In this document: positions 45,103-58,659 of the stretch, one piece after another
How the letters are laid out: the number at the start of each line of letters is the position of its first letter
Numbering within the stretch: position 1 is the first letter of the stretch
From: Myrica gale
Lineage: Eukaryota; Streptophyta; Magnoliopsida; Fagales; Myricaceae
DNA: 64,000 bases
Reading direction: 5' to 3'
NCBI GenBank assembly: GCA_963930655.1
Contig: OZ005604.1
Span: 15,324,001-15,388,000 of the forward strand
Made by a program: the position numbers and the translations under genes
The notes under the pieces: model-generated
The model's input: the letters and a program-made list of their open reading frames with translations, nothing else
What the model was told of the DNA's origin: nothing
Database searches by the model: none

Positions 45103-46367
45103 TGATAGACTAAATAACAACTCAAGAAGGGGGATGGCTTGGGTTTTGATAAAAATTAAAATTTTTAAGAAAAGTTAATCAATATAACCGAAGGATGTAA
45201 ACAACCACAAAGAAGGATACGAAACAAGCAATAAGGAGAGATAGAGTTAGAGAGATGACACCGTGTTTTTAGGTGGTTCGGCCAATTCTTGCCTACGTCC
45301 ACCCCTAAGTCTATTGAATTCCTTGGACTTCCTCGCTATCCTTTAAATAGTAAGTACACCTTAGCTTTTCGGGTGCTATGGAACCTTTACAAAGCATTTT
45401 TTGAGCACACGCTTTAACTCTCTTCACAAATCTCAAACCTAAGAGATTTCTTCTACCCACACGAGTAGAACCCAGTGTTTGCCCAACACTCAAGAGGTTT
45501 AAAACGAATGGGTACAAAGGAATATTAAGGAATAGCTCTCAAAGCCGAATATACAAGTGTAAAGTACAAAGAAGGGCAAGAAGACAAAATCTTAATAGAA
45601 AGCTGAAGTGTGGCAGGAAAATAGCAAGCTTCTTGGTAGGTGCGAGCTTCTCTCTTCTTCAAAGCTCTTTCTCTCTCTAGAAGTTAGGTCGAAGAATTTT
45701 GCAAGTCGTTCGTGCGGGAGAACCTTTTTCTCTTTCTTCTTGACTATTGTAATTAAATCATCTTGACTACAACGGTCATCGAGGCTATTAAAAAGGAACG
45801 TTGGAGAGGCGTCCACGATTTATGGAAGTGAGTTGAAGGTTTTGATAACTTTCCGAAATTTCATTTAACCCGTGACATGTGTTGACACATGGGTGTCATG
45901 TGTTGACACATCAATGCAGTGTGTCAACACCATAAGGTCAATGTGTCGCCACTTATCGTGGTCTGGAAATGATGTCTCGGGTGTACGTGCAATGTGTCGA
46001 CACTTTGTCTTCTATGTGTCGACACCTTGTTTTCTTCTCTCGGGAGTAAGTGCAATGTGTCGACACCATCACTCAATGTGTCGACACCTATAAGTGCTAG
46101 AGAGAATATTTGCAACTATAAAGCTTCCAAACCATTCCAACACATATTTAAACACTTACAAAGGGAAAAATTGATCGTATTAACTTGTGTAGTGGTGTTT
46201 CAAATCTACTTATACACATTTAGAGAGAGAAAATTTCAATCCTTTTGAAATACAACTTGGAAATTATGGATTGACAAGATAAAATCTAAATTCTTCAAAA
46301 CTTAGAAACTTTGTTATCATCAAAATCAAATATGGTTTGTTTTACAAAAAACAACCTTTGGCTAACA
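45103..46367 (-). repeat. 3' LTR of the Sirevirus-like element
   Basis: About 1.26 kb, starting TGTTAGCC on the minus strand next to the polypurine tract and ending ...CTATCA. The 'gtgtttttaggtggttcggcc' block is shared with the 5' LTR at 53.2-53.6 kb and with the LTR at 29.8-31.0 kb. Confidence 0.85.
45870..46095. repeat. TGTGTCGACAC palindrome cluster in the LTR
   Basis: About eight copies of TGTGTCGACAC or one-base variants (TGTGTTGACAC) lie within 225 bp. A smaller set lies at about 48650-48810, between RNase H and the envelope-like region. Palindrome clusters are a described Sirevirus trait. Confidence 0.8.
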
Positions 46368-47099
46368 ATATCCCCCTTTTTGATGATGACAAAACTATTT
46401 TAAAAACAACAATTTGCTAACAATTAGAAAAGCTCCCCCTAAGAACAAGCAAGAGTTTTTCATGACATTTTTAGCAAAAAGGAATTTAAGATTTTACAAA
46501 AAATTTGCAAGAGTTTCCTTTGTAAATTGAGGTTTCCCAAAATTTAAAAAACACAAAAGAACACTTATATAAGCTTCCTCTAAACTTTCCAAACTTCTAA
46601 ATCCCCAACAGAACACAAGACTTCATATAGAGATAATTGAGAGTTAGGAATATTACCTTTGAAGCAAGTCTCATCACAATTGAGTGCATTGAGATAGACT
46701 CTTCTCAATTTTCTTATCGATACCAATAAGATAAGCAATAGATATGAGCATAATCAATTAATCCATTCGACAATAAATACTAGAGATATTCATTAGAAAA
46801 TGGCAAGTCAAAAGTTCAGCCAACAAAATACATATAAACATAGAGAGGACAAAATAAAATTGATACAAAATGAATGTCCTCTATGTGAGCTAGGAAGTCA
46901 GCAGTACTAAACTTCTCCCCCTTTGGCATCATAAAAAAAAGGATAAGGGGAGGGTTGAGGGTAGGGGGCTATGGAGATCAACCCAGATACTGTGATGGAA
47001 AGCTAGATGTCAAGCAAGAAGACTAGGGAGACCCAAGAGGAGGAGGATAATCAACGTTAAATTTCTTCATCCAGTTCATCCAATTAGTAGAGAACCAAT

Positions 47100-48530
47100 A
47101 CGTCCATTTGATGACATGAGGATGCATATTTCTATCTTCGTCTCGATGAATCTCGGTGGCCTAAAGAACTTCTGCAACAACGGCTTTGACAGTATCCACT
47201 GTTTCCTTAATCACCTCGCTAGCCACATGGATGCTGTTATGGACTCGAAGTTTAAGTTACCTTACATCCTTATCAAGAGTCTCAAAACGCTCTGTATGAG
47301 TACCAAGTATCTTCTTAATATCTTGAAGCCCTGTCTTCATACAGGTGGTCAATTCCTCCATATTCTTCCCTAATTTCTGCTATTCTTGCTTTATTTCAGA
47401 AATGGAAGCCTCAATTAATCGAGGCGCATGAGAGCTCCAGCAGCCCTCCGTGAGGAATGTCCAAACGGGGTAGGAGAAACAGAGATAAGAGTGTGCTCTC
47501 CTATAGGTGTCCTAGTACCTGTGAGAGTCCTTGCAATTTCTTCTTCTTCTGCATCTTCACTTTCCTCTTCAGATTCAGAGCCCTGTTCAATTCCTTTTTG
47601 AGGCGTTACTACACCCTTCTACACCCATTCCCTAACATCATTTTGCACAAAGCCCATCAACCTAAGAGTTTTCTTGTTATACACTTTAGATTCTTTGGGT
47701 TTTTCTCGAATTTCCCCAGTTCATATCAATCTCAAGGGCTTGAAACATGTGAGTGAAGAACATCCCATAGGGTAGCCCTTGATACTTCTTCTCAGTGACA
47801 ACTTTTATATGATTAATCATCAAATGCCCAATGTTCATACGAGTACGGATGATTAAACAGTACATAACAAATAGTTCTAAGAAAATGATGTACTCAAATT
47901 TTCCAGTCCTTGGTAAGATAAATCACAAACCATGTAATGAAATATCCGTCGATGAATCGTTAAGTCACTGGTAGTGGGTCTAATCGCCTCATTTAGGGTT
48001 GGATTATCCAACACAACCCTAATAATATCAATGAGCTCTACTTCAAACATACCAGCCCAACCATAAGCATCAAAAAATTTCACTCCACTATTAGGGGCAG
48101 AGACCATGGCATTTAATGAGGTAACTGATAAGTCTAATGACTTCCCATTCACATAACTATTGACATCCTCAGAATGAGAATATTGAAAGTTTGCATAAAC
48201 CAACTTCACCAAATAAACATAGCAATCCACTTTCAAATTCACAAACAAACCCCATCCCTGATATTCAAATATCTCGAAATCAAAACCACTCTAACTAAAC
48301 CATTTAAAATCAACCCAAGACCAGCAATAACTTTTCTACTGCAAAAATCTTGCACAAATCGATTTTTACAAATCCCTAACCTGTAGATGTAGGCCTCTGT
48401 GGAAGGAACGAGTTCCTTTCCGTGCCCTAGAACTAACAGATGAGGGTGACTGGCGAGCGGGACGCTTGGAGCGGCTGGAAGACATCTCGGCAGTGGCTGG
48501 ATGAGGAGGTTGAAGGCTGTCGACAATGTC
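47100..48530 (-). mobile_element. Envelope-like region of the Sirevirus-like element (fossil)
   Basis: Downstream of RNase H the minus strand holds stretches such as VIAGLGLILNGLVRVVL and NAMVSAPNSGVKFFDAYGW. Their position and style match the extra reading frame found after pol in many Sireviruses. The frame is broken. Confidence 0.5.
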
Positions 48531-51500
48531 GATTCCTTTGCCCTAGAGAGAGTTCTGCGAGATGGAGTGAAGAAAATGTCGATTCCTTTGCCCTAGAGAG
48601 TTTAAATGTGACACGCATGTCCCTCATTTTAAAAACAATGAACTCGAAAGATGTGTCGGCACATTGCACATATTTCCAAATGCATTTTAAGAGGGCTCTC
48701 GAAAGAGAAGCTTATGTGTTGACATACTAATTTATGGTGTCGACACAACTTAGTGAAAAGATCCATGAAAACCAGAAGTGTCGACACTTATTTTACCAAG
48801 TGTTGACACATGCCATGCAAAAAGAATACATTCGATAATTTCTCAAAGAATAAGCATGATTTTAATAGGAAACAAACAGATAGCAACTTAAAACATAAAT
48901 TAAAACATCTCCAATGCATTCAATAACATAATCAATATAACAAATCAAGCACAAAACACCAATTTAATCCGAAGGAAAACTCATTCCAATTTCTTGACGA
49001 ATAAAGCAAAATCTGTCCTCGTTTAGAGGTTTTGTGAAAATATCCGCCAATTGAAGGTCAATATTTACAAACTCAAGAACAATATCCCATTTTTTAGTAT
49101 GATCTCGAATAAAATGATGTTTAATCTCAATATGTTTTGCCCTAGAGTGCTGAATTGGATTTTTAGTAAGATTTATTGCACTGGTGTTGTCACATTTTAT
49201 TGGGATGAGAGAATAATGAAGATTAAAATCTTCCAATTGTTGTTTCATCCACAATACTTGCGCACAACAATTGCCCACGTCAATATACTCGGCTTCCGTG
49301 GTTGATAAATCCAAGAAGTTTTGTTTCTTACAACACCAAGAGACTAGTGAGGGTCCAAGAAATTGGCATGCACCACTAGTATTATTTCTATCAATTTTGC
49401 ATCCCGTATAATTCGCATCCGAGTATCCTTGTAAATTAAATTCAGCATACTTGAGATAAAAGAAACCAAGATTTTGAGTGCCAACAAGATATCTAAAAAT
49501 TCTTTTAACCGCGAGGAGATGAGATTCCTTAGGACAAGATTGGAATCTAGCACACATGCATACGCTAAACATTATATCCGGTCTACTACCTATGAGATAA
49601 AGTAAGGAGCCAATCATACCTCGATACTTGGTTTGGTCCACATCCTTACCTTTCTCATTCTTTTCCATTTTTGTAGATGGACCCATGGGTGTGCTCATAG
49701 GTTTTGAGTGGTCCATACTAAATCGCTTGAGAAGATCTCTTCTGTACTTTGTTTGGCTGATGAAGATTCTCTCGTTGCATTGTTTGATTTGGAGGCCAAG
49801 AAAACAATTCAATTCTCCCATGAGGCTCATCTCAAATTCACCTTGCATAACTTGAGAAAACTCTTGACACAAGGATTCATTAGTAGATCCAAAAATAATG
49901 TCATCAACATAAATTTGAACCGTTAACAATTCATTGTCTTTTTCCATAGTGAAAAGAGTAGTTTCAATTTTACCTCGTGAAAAACAATTTTCAATGAGAA
50001 AGGAGCTTAAGCGTTCATACCGAGCCCGATGTAATTGTTTCAGGCCATAAAGTGCCTTTGTGAACTTGTATACATGATTGATTAGATAGTTTTTCATCCT
50101 TAAAACCCGGTGGTTGCTCAACATATACTTCTTTCGTGAGTAAAACATTTAGAAAAACACTTTTCACATCCATTTGAAAGAGTTTAAAATCTTTTTAACA
50201 AGCAAAAGCAAGTAACATGCGAGTGGATTCTAAACGGGCAACTGGAGCAAAAGATTTATCAAAATCAATTTCTTCTTCTTGATTGTAATCTTGGCCTACC
50301 AATCTTGCCTCGTTCCTCACAAAAACTCCGGATTCATCCATTTTATTTCTAAAAACCCATTTTGTACTAATAATTGGATAATCCTTGGGTCTAGGAACTA
50401 GATGTCATACTTGATTTTTCTCAAATTATTTTTACTCCTCTTCCATTGCGTGGATCCAACTTTCATTATTTTTAGCCTAATGAAAATTTTAGGCTCAAAT
50501 TGAGAGTAAAACAACATTATTAGCTTGGTTTAAAGAAGAACAAGTGTTTACCCCTTTCTCAACATTACCAATAATTTGCTGAAGATGATGACTTTTGACG
50601 TATCTCTAAGACTTTGTTAGATCATTGTTGACTTGTTGATCTTTTTTCTTGTGATTCTTGATCTTGTACATGAGTTTCTTCCTTATCTTCATTTATAGCG
50701 AGTTTCTCAACCTCTTTGTCAAGATCTATAACGTCTTCATCATTTCTTTTCACAAGATTGTTAGATTCATAAAAAATAATGTGTACTGATTCTTCAACAA
50801 CCAAAGTATGCATATTGAAAACACGATAGACTTTACTAGAAGATGAATAGCCAAGAAATATACCTTAATCCGCTTTTGCATCGAACTTACCCAAATTGTC
50901 ATTGTTGCTGTTGAGCACAAAGCATTTGCATCTGAACACATGGAAGTAGCTAATGTTGGATTTCTTGTCATTCCATAGCTCATATGGAATTTTCTTAAGA
51001 ATAGGTCTAATCGTGCAACGGTTCATAACATAACAACTTGTGCTAACTGTTTCTGCCCAGAAGTAGTCAGGCAAGTTGCTTTCACATAGTAAGGTTCTGG
51101 CCATTTCTTCAAGAGTCCTATTTTTCCTCTCTACAATACCATTTTGTTGAGGAGTTCTAGGAGCCGAGAAGTTATGGTTAATACCATTTTCATCACAAAA
51201 CTTTTCAAAGGAGGAATTTTCAAATTCTTTTCCTTGATTACTCCTCATGTTAAAAATAGCAAAGCTCTTTTCATTTTGAATTCTCTTGCTAAGTTTTTGA
51301 AAAGCATGAAAAGTCTAATATTTATGAGCTAGAAATATAACCCATGAAAATCTACTGAAATCATCAACAACAATAAAGCCATAATGTTTGTCACTCAAAC
51401 TTAACATTCGGATTGGACCAAATAAGTCTATGTGTAGAAGTTGGAGTGACCAAAGCTCTTTTCATTTTGAATTCTCTTGCTAAGTTTTTGAAAAGCATGA

Positions 51501-53683
51501 AAAGTCTAATATTTATGAGCTAGAAATATAACCCATGAAAATCTACTGAAATCATCAACAACAATAAAGCCATAATGTTTGTCACTCAAACTTAACATTC
51601 GGATTGGACCAAATAAGTCTATGTGTAGAAGTTGGAGTGACCTAGAAGTGGATACCTTATTTTTGGGCTTAAAAGAGTTTTTGGTTTGTTTGCCTTTTTG
51701 ACTAGCCGCACAAATCTTATCCTTTTCAAAAGTGATGTTAAGCAAATCCGAAACAAGATTATTTTTGGCTAATTTTGAAATTAAGTTCATGCTTGCATGA
51801 ACAAACCTTCTATACCACAACCAACTATCCTTGTCATTTAGAGCTGAAAAACATTTTATATTTTCTGAGGAAATGTTCTCTAAATGAATAATGTACACAT
51901 TTTCAAATCTATGCCCAACAAACAAGACCTTTTTGCTTTCAATATTCGCAACAAGACATATTGATGATTCAAAAATGACTCGGTTTCCCTTGTCACATAA
52001 TTGACTAATACTCAAAAGATTTTGCTTTAAACCATCAACAAAGAGTACATTCTCAATTATGAGATTATGATACATACTAATGCTACCAACACCGAGTATC
52101 TTCCCTTTGCTATTGTCACCAAAGGTAACCGAACCCTTCCCTTTGAGACAAAGAGAGCTACTACATAAACTCTCATCTCTGGTCATGTGCTTGGAGCATC
52201 CACTATCAAGAATTCAATGTTCCTTGGTTTCATTGGACTTCAGGTACTCCTGCAAAAAAGAATCAAATCTTGATCTTTGGTACCCAAATCTTTTTGGGTC
52301 CTTTGGTGTTAGAAGTAAATTCTTTCACCTTGTCCTTTTGAATCCATATAAATTTGATTACATGAGTGGATTTCTTTCTAGTTGGACAAGTGTGTGAAAT
52401 GTGTCCATTCTTTCCACAAAGTAAATGATGGAGATGATTTTGTGATCATATAAGAGTAAGATTTTTTATCATTAAAAGAGTCATATCCAATGCCAGTTTT
52501 ATTGAAACAACACCTTTGAGACTTAAGAAGAATGTCAAGGTTTTTCTTTCCTTAAGTAAATCTTGCAAGATCTTGACTGAGAGAGTCAGCTTCCCTTTTT
52601 TAAAACATTGTTTTCTGATTTCAGATTAATTGACTCTTCTTGCAATCTTTTCTCATCTTCTTTTGTGACTATTGTAAGATTCTTTTCAGGAGAAGCAACT
52701 TGTTATTTCAAAGTATCTTTTTCGTGTATAAGTATTTCATGGTTCTTTTTAAGACAACAATACTTTGAAAATAAACTTTTCAATTCAAGATATTGTTCAT
52801 TAAAGACATCTTGTAATTCATCAATGGATATAGAATGAATTAAGGAGTCTTGTACCTCATCTTCATTATCCTTTGCTATGAAGCATAGATTTGTAACTTC
52901 TTCATCACAATCACTATCACTTTCATCAGACTCTTCCCATGCGGCTAAAAAAGTTTTCTTCTTGTCCTTGAAATCCTTGGAATTCTTGTGGGATTCAAGG
53001 TTGGGGAAATCCGTCTTTATATGTCCCGGCTTCTTGCATCCAAAGCAAATAATGTCAGTCTTTTTACTATTAACACCTTTGTGACTAGATTTTCTTTGAA
53101 ATATTTTACCTCCTTGTTTCTTCCGGAAGAACTTCTTGAATCTCTTGGTGAACAATGTCATTTCTTCATTTTCGGAAGACTTAATGCCATTTCGTATCGA
53201 AGGATGTAAACAACCATAAAGAAGGATACGAAACAAGCGATAAGGAGAGATTGAGTTAGAGAGAAGACACCATGTTTTTAGGTGTTTCGGCCAACTCTTG
53301 CCTACGTCCACCCCCAAGGCCATTGACTTCCTTGGGATTCCTCACTATCCTTCAAATAATAAGTACACCTTAGCTTTTCGGGTGCTAAGGAACCTTTACA
53401 AAGCGTTTTTCAAGCTCACGCTTTAACTCTCTTCACAAATCCCAAACCCAAGAGATTTCTTCTACCCACACGAATAGGACCCAGTGTTTGCCCAACACTC
53501 AAGATGTTTAAAACATATGGGTACAAAGAAATATCAAGGAATAGCTCTCAAAGCCGAATATACAAGTGTCATCAAAACTTAGAAACTTAGCTCTCAAATC
53601 TAAAGTCATCAAAACTTAGAAACTTTGTTATTATCAAAATCAAGTATGGTTTGTTTTACAAAAAATATTGGGCTAACACATTA

Positions 53684-54355
53684 TATCATGGCTCGCATTT
53701 GTTATTGTTATCCCTCACTATAATCTAATACTTTGTCAGTATTGGTACTAAAATTTGCCGCTTCAAGCATATTTCTTATTCCAAGGACAACTGTGCGTTA
53801 AGGTAAAATAACTCCAATATATTTAGCGTAAACTTTCTTACATATATTTGGATGTGACTATTTTTATTTATTTATTTGTATGTTGCATGTATCATATAAT
53901 CCTTAGAACTGTTTGAGAGTTACTGTATGACATATGCAAAGTTTGTCATACAGTAATTCTTGAATTTTCCAAGTTTGGACAATTTGAGATTGTACAATCT
54001 GTATTGCATGCAATCGACACATGTTGTCTTTCATCTCGTGACATAGAAGATCTTGGTAGTGTCTTTCTTATGTTCTCTAGGTATATCGGTACTAAGTCGT
54101 TGTAATTGTCGAACATAAGTCGATAACATGCAACGCCTAAGTTTAATACATATACTTGGGGAACTATAGGGAGATGCTGCTGAAATTTCTATCGAGGCAA
54201 AGAATAACATGAGTCGTTCGCAATGTAATTCGGATCGTACAATCTTGAATGAGATATGACCAACTATCTTTTAGAAACGAGATAAAAGTTATTAGAATCA
54301 TTGTGCATGTCTTAGTAAGCTTTGTTGTTTGTTGTGTTTTTTAATGGTGGGAAAG
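53684..54355. other. Probable leader of the CACTA element
   Basis: Non-coding, AT-rich sequence just upstream of the TNP2 start. 'tgacatatgcaaagtttgtcatacagtaa' near 53929 is partly repeated. A CACTA terminal sequence could not be identified here. Confidence 0.35.
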
Positions 54356-56434
54356 ATGAGTAAGAGTCAGTGGCGGAGCCAGAAATGATTTTGAAAGGGG
54401 GCAAACTCTTAAGGAAAAATGACAGGAATTTTTTTTACTACGTAATGCAAAAAAATGTCTTAGAGTTAAAATATGGAAAAATTAATGACTAAAAATATTA
54501 AAAATTAATTATATTGAAATATACGTATAAATTTTAACTATATATGTACAAATCTTAAGGAAGAGCACTCAAGCTCTATCTTTACTTTTCGTTTAACAAG
54601 TGAAAAAGAGAGGAAATGTTCGAACATTTGACCTCCAAGATGGTATAAAGTGCGGAACCAATAGAATATTAAAAGATTAAACATGGTCTTTTTAAAATTT
54701 TCAATTACCTCAAGCATATTTTTCAGTCTACAAATTACAAGAGGGGGGCCACACGGGTTAAAGAAGACATATTAGTTAAAAAAAAATAATCATAAGTTTT
54801 TTTTTAACGTTTTCATTGGGCCAACCGGGGCCCTCCCGTAAATCTGCCACTGGTAAGAGTTGGATGAATGAAACGAATAGATTTAGGCAGAGATATATAA
54901 AAGGGGTAAAACAGTTCATGATCAAGGCACGTGGATGTGTGGATAGCAAGAATGAGATTAGGTGCCCTTATACTTACGGAAAATGGGGAGTGTTGATGAT
55001 CATTTGTTTGTGCATAAGATCGATAGAAGTTATACAAAATGGTGTTGCACGGTGAACCATATGGGGAGTCTAGTTTTGCTACGAAAGATTATGAAAATGA
55101 GGATGAAGTGAATGATGCTAATGAATCCATCGAGGAAATTGGTGAAATGTTAGAGGATATTGGTGCAAGGATGTTTATGGGTACACCATTTGGAGATGAA
55201 GACAATGTTGATGAACTTATAAGAGTAGAAAATGGTGGAAAAGATTTTGATCAGCTGTTGGAAGATGCGGGATGTCCTTTATCCGGGTTGTGAGTGTTTT
55301 TCAAAATTATCATTTATGGTATGATTGATGCACATAAATACGCTACACAATATGAATATTGTGACATTCAATATGGTGTTAGAAGTATCCCCATACATTC
55401 ATGTGTCAAAATCATATAGGAAGACAAGAACATTGGATCAGGGTCTGAGTCTTGATTATATACCCATACATGCATGTGTCAATGATTGTATTTTATTTTG
55501 GAAGGAAACAAAGAAGTTGGAAGTATGCCCTGTATGTGGGGAGTCACGGAATAAAGTTCTTAAAAAAATTCTTCGTCATTTTCCATTAATACCAAAATTA
55601 CATAAGCTGTTTTATATTAAAAAAATAACTGAGGACATTAGATGACATAGGGAATAATGGATCCTAGATGAAGATACTCTAAGGCATCCGACAAACTCTT
55701 TACTGGGGAAAGAGTTTGATAGGGACATGAATGGTTTGGACTGGAAGCTCGCAATGTTCGACTTGGGTTGGCCACTGATGAGTTTAATCCATTTTACAAT
55801 ATGAGTACAAGTTATAGTATGTAGCCAGTGATGCTTATGCCATATAATTTGTCACCTTGGAAGTGCATGAAGGATCCATTCTTTATGGTAACATTACTTA
55901 TTTTCGGTCAAAGATCTCAAGGAAACAATATTGATGTTTACTTACAACCTTTGGTGAGGGTGTTTGCACGTTTGATGCATCAACATCTAGTCATTTTCGG
56001 ATGCATGCAGCAGTGATGTGGACAATTAATGATTTTTCGACATACAGTAATTTATCTGTATGAAGGAAAAAATGGCTTCTCGAACATGTAACCAATATAT
56101 TGCATCTAAATATCTATCACACAGTAGAAAAATGTGTTGCGTGGTCATCGTTGTTATTTGCCAATGGATCACGATTGGAGGAGGAATCGAACAATAATTG
56201 ATGGTGAAGAAGAGCATGGGCTTCCATCTAGTGAATTGTCAGGTGTAGATATTTTAATGCAGTTGGTGAGAATTAGATCGATACAATTTAGTAAAGCTTT
56301 GAAAAAGAGAAAATGTACCGAGTAGGAGTTGAATTGGACAAAAAAAACATTTTTTTAGTTAACATACCGGTCAACGTTGAAAGTGCGCCACAATTTGGAT
56401 GTTACGCATATTGAGAAAAATATATTTGAGAATA
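54356..56434 (+). pseudogene. TNP2-like transposase, N-terminal part
   Basis: The start codon at 54356 gives MSKS, is interrupted by the hAT MITE, and resumes at 54861 with WMNETNRFRQRYIKGVKQFM and GCVDSKNEIRCPY, the transposase-associated N-terminal domain. After a frame change near 55040 come HGEPYGESSF and acidic GEMLEDIGARMFMGTPFGDE (to TGA near 55291). Next is the TNP2 domain: KSYRKTRTLDQGLSLDYIPI, HACVNDCILFWKE, CPVCGESR, RHFPLIPKLHKLFY (about 55430-55640), then DWKLAMFDLGWPL near 55740. It continues as QFGCYAY... ENI to the edge of the LTR insertion at 56434. Several stops and frame changes show it is dead. Confidence 0.8.
54368..54852. mobile_element. hAT-type MITE inserted in codon 4/5 of TNP2
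   Basis: Flanked by the perfect 8-bp duplication GTAAGAGT (54360-54367 and 54853-54860). The left end is CAGTGGCGGAGCCAG and the right end, read inward, CAGTGGCAGATTTAC; the first nine bases but one match. Eight-bp duplications with a CAGTGG end fit the hAT superfamily. It is 485 bp, AT-rich and non-coding. Removing it and one duplication copy leaves an uninterrupted transposase start, so it inserted into the CACTA gene. Confidence 0.88.
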
Positions 56435-57122
56435 TGTAACAACCCCATCCCTCTAAATATTCGTACTTATCCTAATTTTCTTAATTAATTATAATAAATA
56501 ATATTTATATTATTATTTTCGGATTTAATTATTTTATTAGTTTTAACATCGGGAAAATCCCTAAAAATAGTTTTACATATCCAAACATTATGAGAAAAAT
56601 ATCATATTTCTTGTACTTTTAAGCTCTTTGATCTAATTACTTATTTTAATCATTTAAGTACCTTGAACATTTTTATAAAATATATTTTATTGCTTGAAAA
56701 TACTAAAATACCCTTTTACATGTTTTTAGCCCTAATTTCTTATAAAACCTTATTTATATTCAATATTTTTGCTTTATATATTTTAATCCCTTAGTGTTAA
56801 AGTCAATAGGACCTACCATAGGTATGCTGTGTACCCCATAGTGTTTTTTGGGCATAGAAAATAGAAGATCTTGACCTATAGGCTTGGAAACCACTTGGAT
56901 TTGGGCCTCCAATCACCCCATTCGACCCAACCCATCTCTCAGCCCATGCCACCTCTTCCTTTGACTCTCAAAACCGGTCATTAGATCATTTAATTCTGGC
57001 AAATCCACCTTCCATTTGTCACCAAATGAGTTGCAGCCGCCCATCCTCACCATTGCAACTTCAAAGCTTGCCTAGAACTCATAATCTAGCAGTAGACATG
57101 ATCATTAGATCCCTATAACCCC

Positions 57123-58485
57123 TAGGGCTGCACAACCCCGGTGTAGGTACCGGTTTTGGCCAAAATCGGCACCTACACCGAGTAGGTCGGTTTTGAAAAA
57201 ATTGCCACCTACACCTACACCGTTAAGGGCAAAAACCGGCCCTTAGCAGTGGTCGTTTAGCAGTGGCGGTTTTCGGTTATCCTACATTAATATTGAGCCA
57301 TTTTTTAGCATTTTACGCACTTGGCCCAATGTATTTTTTCTTTTTTCTTTTGGTCCATTAATCATATATCAATAAAATCTAAACTAATGAAATCCAAATT
57401 CCAAAATCAATAAAATTAAATATCATCTTAAAATATAAGATGAGAATTTAAAGTCCAAAGTAATAGAGACGTCACTGTAAGTAGAAACTACTATCTTTTG
57501 AAAAATCCAGTTTATACCCTAACAACACTTAGAGGGGAGAATACGTGTTTTCCCTCTAATTAACGAATCAATAACAATTTTAAAACTTGTTAAAAACCTA
57601 GTGGGGTGTCCCTTGGTTTCACAAGGAAAATCCAAAAATTCAGCAATTTTTTAAAGCGCTCGAGCGTGGGTCAAACTCTCGTCGAGCGCTTATGTTTCTG
57701 TCTGAAATTTGCACTGAGCGCTCGAGCGCTTGTCTAACGCTAGTCAAACGTGATGACTCTGTCTGAATTTTTTCAAATGGCGCTCGAGCGCTTGTCAAAC
57801 GCTGGTCAAACGTGATGACTCTATCTGAATTTTTGAACAAAATGTATTAGAAATTTGAACTAAAATGTAATTGAGTGACTGATTTTGCAAGCATGATATA
57901 AATTTAATAGTGATTTGTCAATTTTAGAAATTTAGACAATTTGTTAACATTTCATAAAAACTCTTAAACTAATACATTGATTTAAAATTTTTTGTGGTAG
58001 AATCTCGACCTCTTGACTTATATTATGCGATGTACTTACCAAAGTTTGACATTAAAATCTTTAATTATGATTCCAATGCCTTCATATATACCCTTCTAAA
58101 TATAATAAATTTGTAATTTTTTCTACCAAAATTCTAAATAACTAGTTCATTCACCTAGCAAGCTTCTTGGTAATTTGAATGTAAGCATTTGATTAGACAA
58201 AACCAACAAAAAATCTCAAATATTCAGGTGAAACTAAACTATTGAGTAAACCTTGTAATGCTTCTAGAGTACGTCTTGAGGTGAAACTAAAGTTTAAACT
58301 ATTGAGTAGAAACTATACTAAAAAAAAAATCTCGGTTTAACCTCCACCGGGAAACCCGGTGCCGGTTAAACCGTGAACCGCCGGTTTTTTCAAACAACCA
58401 AACCTACACCGGTACCGGTTAGACCAAAAACCGGAAACCCGGTGCCGGTGCCATCGGAATTTCCCGGTGGCATTGTGTAGCCCTA
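57123..58485. mobile_element. Non-autonomous hAT element, 8-bp target duplication
   Basis: Perfect duplication ATAACCCC flanks it at 57115-57122 and 58486-58493. Ends are TAGGGCTGCACAA on the left and TAGGGCTACACAA read inward from the right. The first and last 150 bp are full of 'ccggt', 'accggttttggcc' and 'cacctacacc' motifs in both orientations, the expected subterminal binding-site arrays. The centre is AT-rich with a three-unit minisatellite and encodes no transposase. It inserted into the LTR. Confidence 0.92.
57655..57838. repeat. Three-unit minisatellite, about 62-bp period
   Basis: Units start at 57655, 57716 and 57779 with 'gcgctcgagcgcttgtc', then 'aacgctggtcaaacg' and 'gatgactctgtctgaattt'. 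It lies inside the hAT element. Confidence 0.85.
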
Positions 58486-58659
58486 ATAACCCCTATCATC
58501 ATTAGTTCTAACCTTAGGTTTTTAACCATGGGCATGTTAGTTATATTAATCACATCTTGATAATTTTAGGATAGCAATGTGTCATATAGTGATCTGGAAC
58601 CTTCCATTAGGATAATCATGAGTTAGATAAGAGATCATGATGGTTAGATACAAGATGTT

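Larger units (their letters stand above)
45103..53678 (-). mobile_element. Ty1/copia retrotransposon, Sirevirus-like (fossil, broken)
   Basis: The element is bounded by the 5-bp duplication CATTA (45098-45102 and 53679-53683) and by LTR ends TGTTAGCC...CTATCA read on the minus strand. Parts in minus-strand order: partial 5' LTR (to about 53200), gag with a zinc-knuckle-like segment (about 53.2-52.7 kb), protease/integrase region (about 52.2-50.9 kb, with 'PQQNGIVERKNRTLEEMA'), reverse transcriptase and RNase H (about 50.15-48.96 kb, with IYVDDIIFGS and STTEAEYI), an envelope-like region (about 48.5-47.1 kb), a polypurine tract AAAAAGGGGGATA beside the 3' LTR, and the 3' LTR (45103-46367). The extra region after RNase H and the GGGGG-rich tracts point to Sireviruses. 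It has several breaks and is not a working copy. Overlapping LTR parts differ at roughly one base in ten by eye, suggesting an age of millions of years. Confidence 0.88.

Noticed and set aside
29541-53678. The copia pieces at 29.5-31.1 kb and 45.1-53.7 kb as one split element
   Set aside because: The larger element has its own matching CATTA duplication at both ends, and the LTRs differ in their palindrome motif, so they are separate insertions.
57655-57838. CRISPR-like array
   Set aside because: Only three units with 62-bp period and no unique spacers, inside an hAT element of a plant genome; it is a minisatellite.
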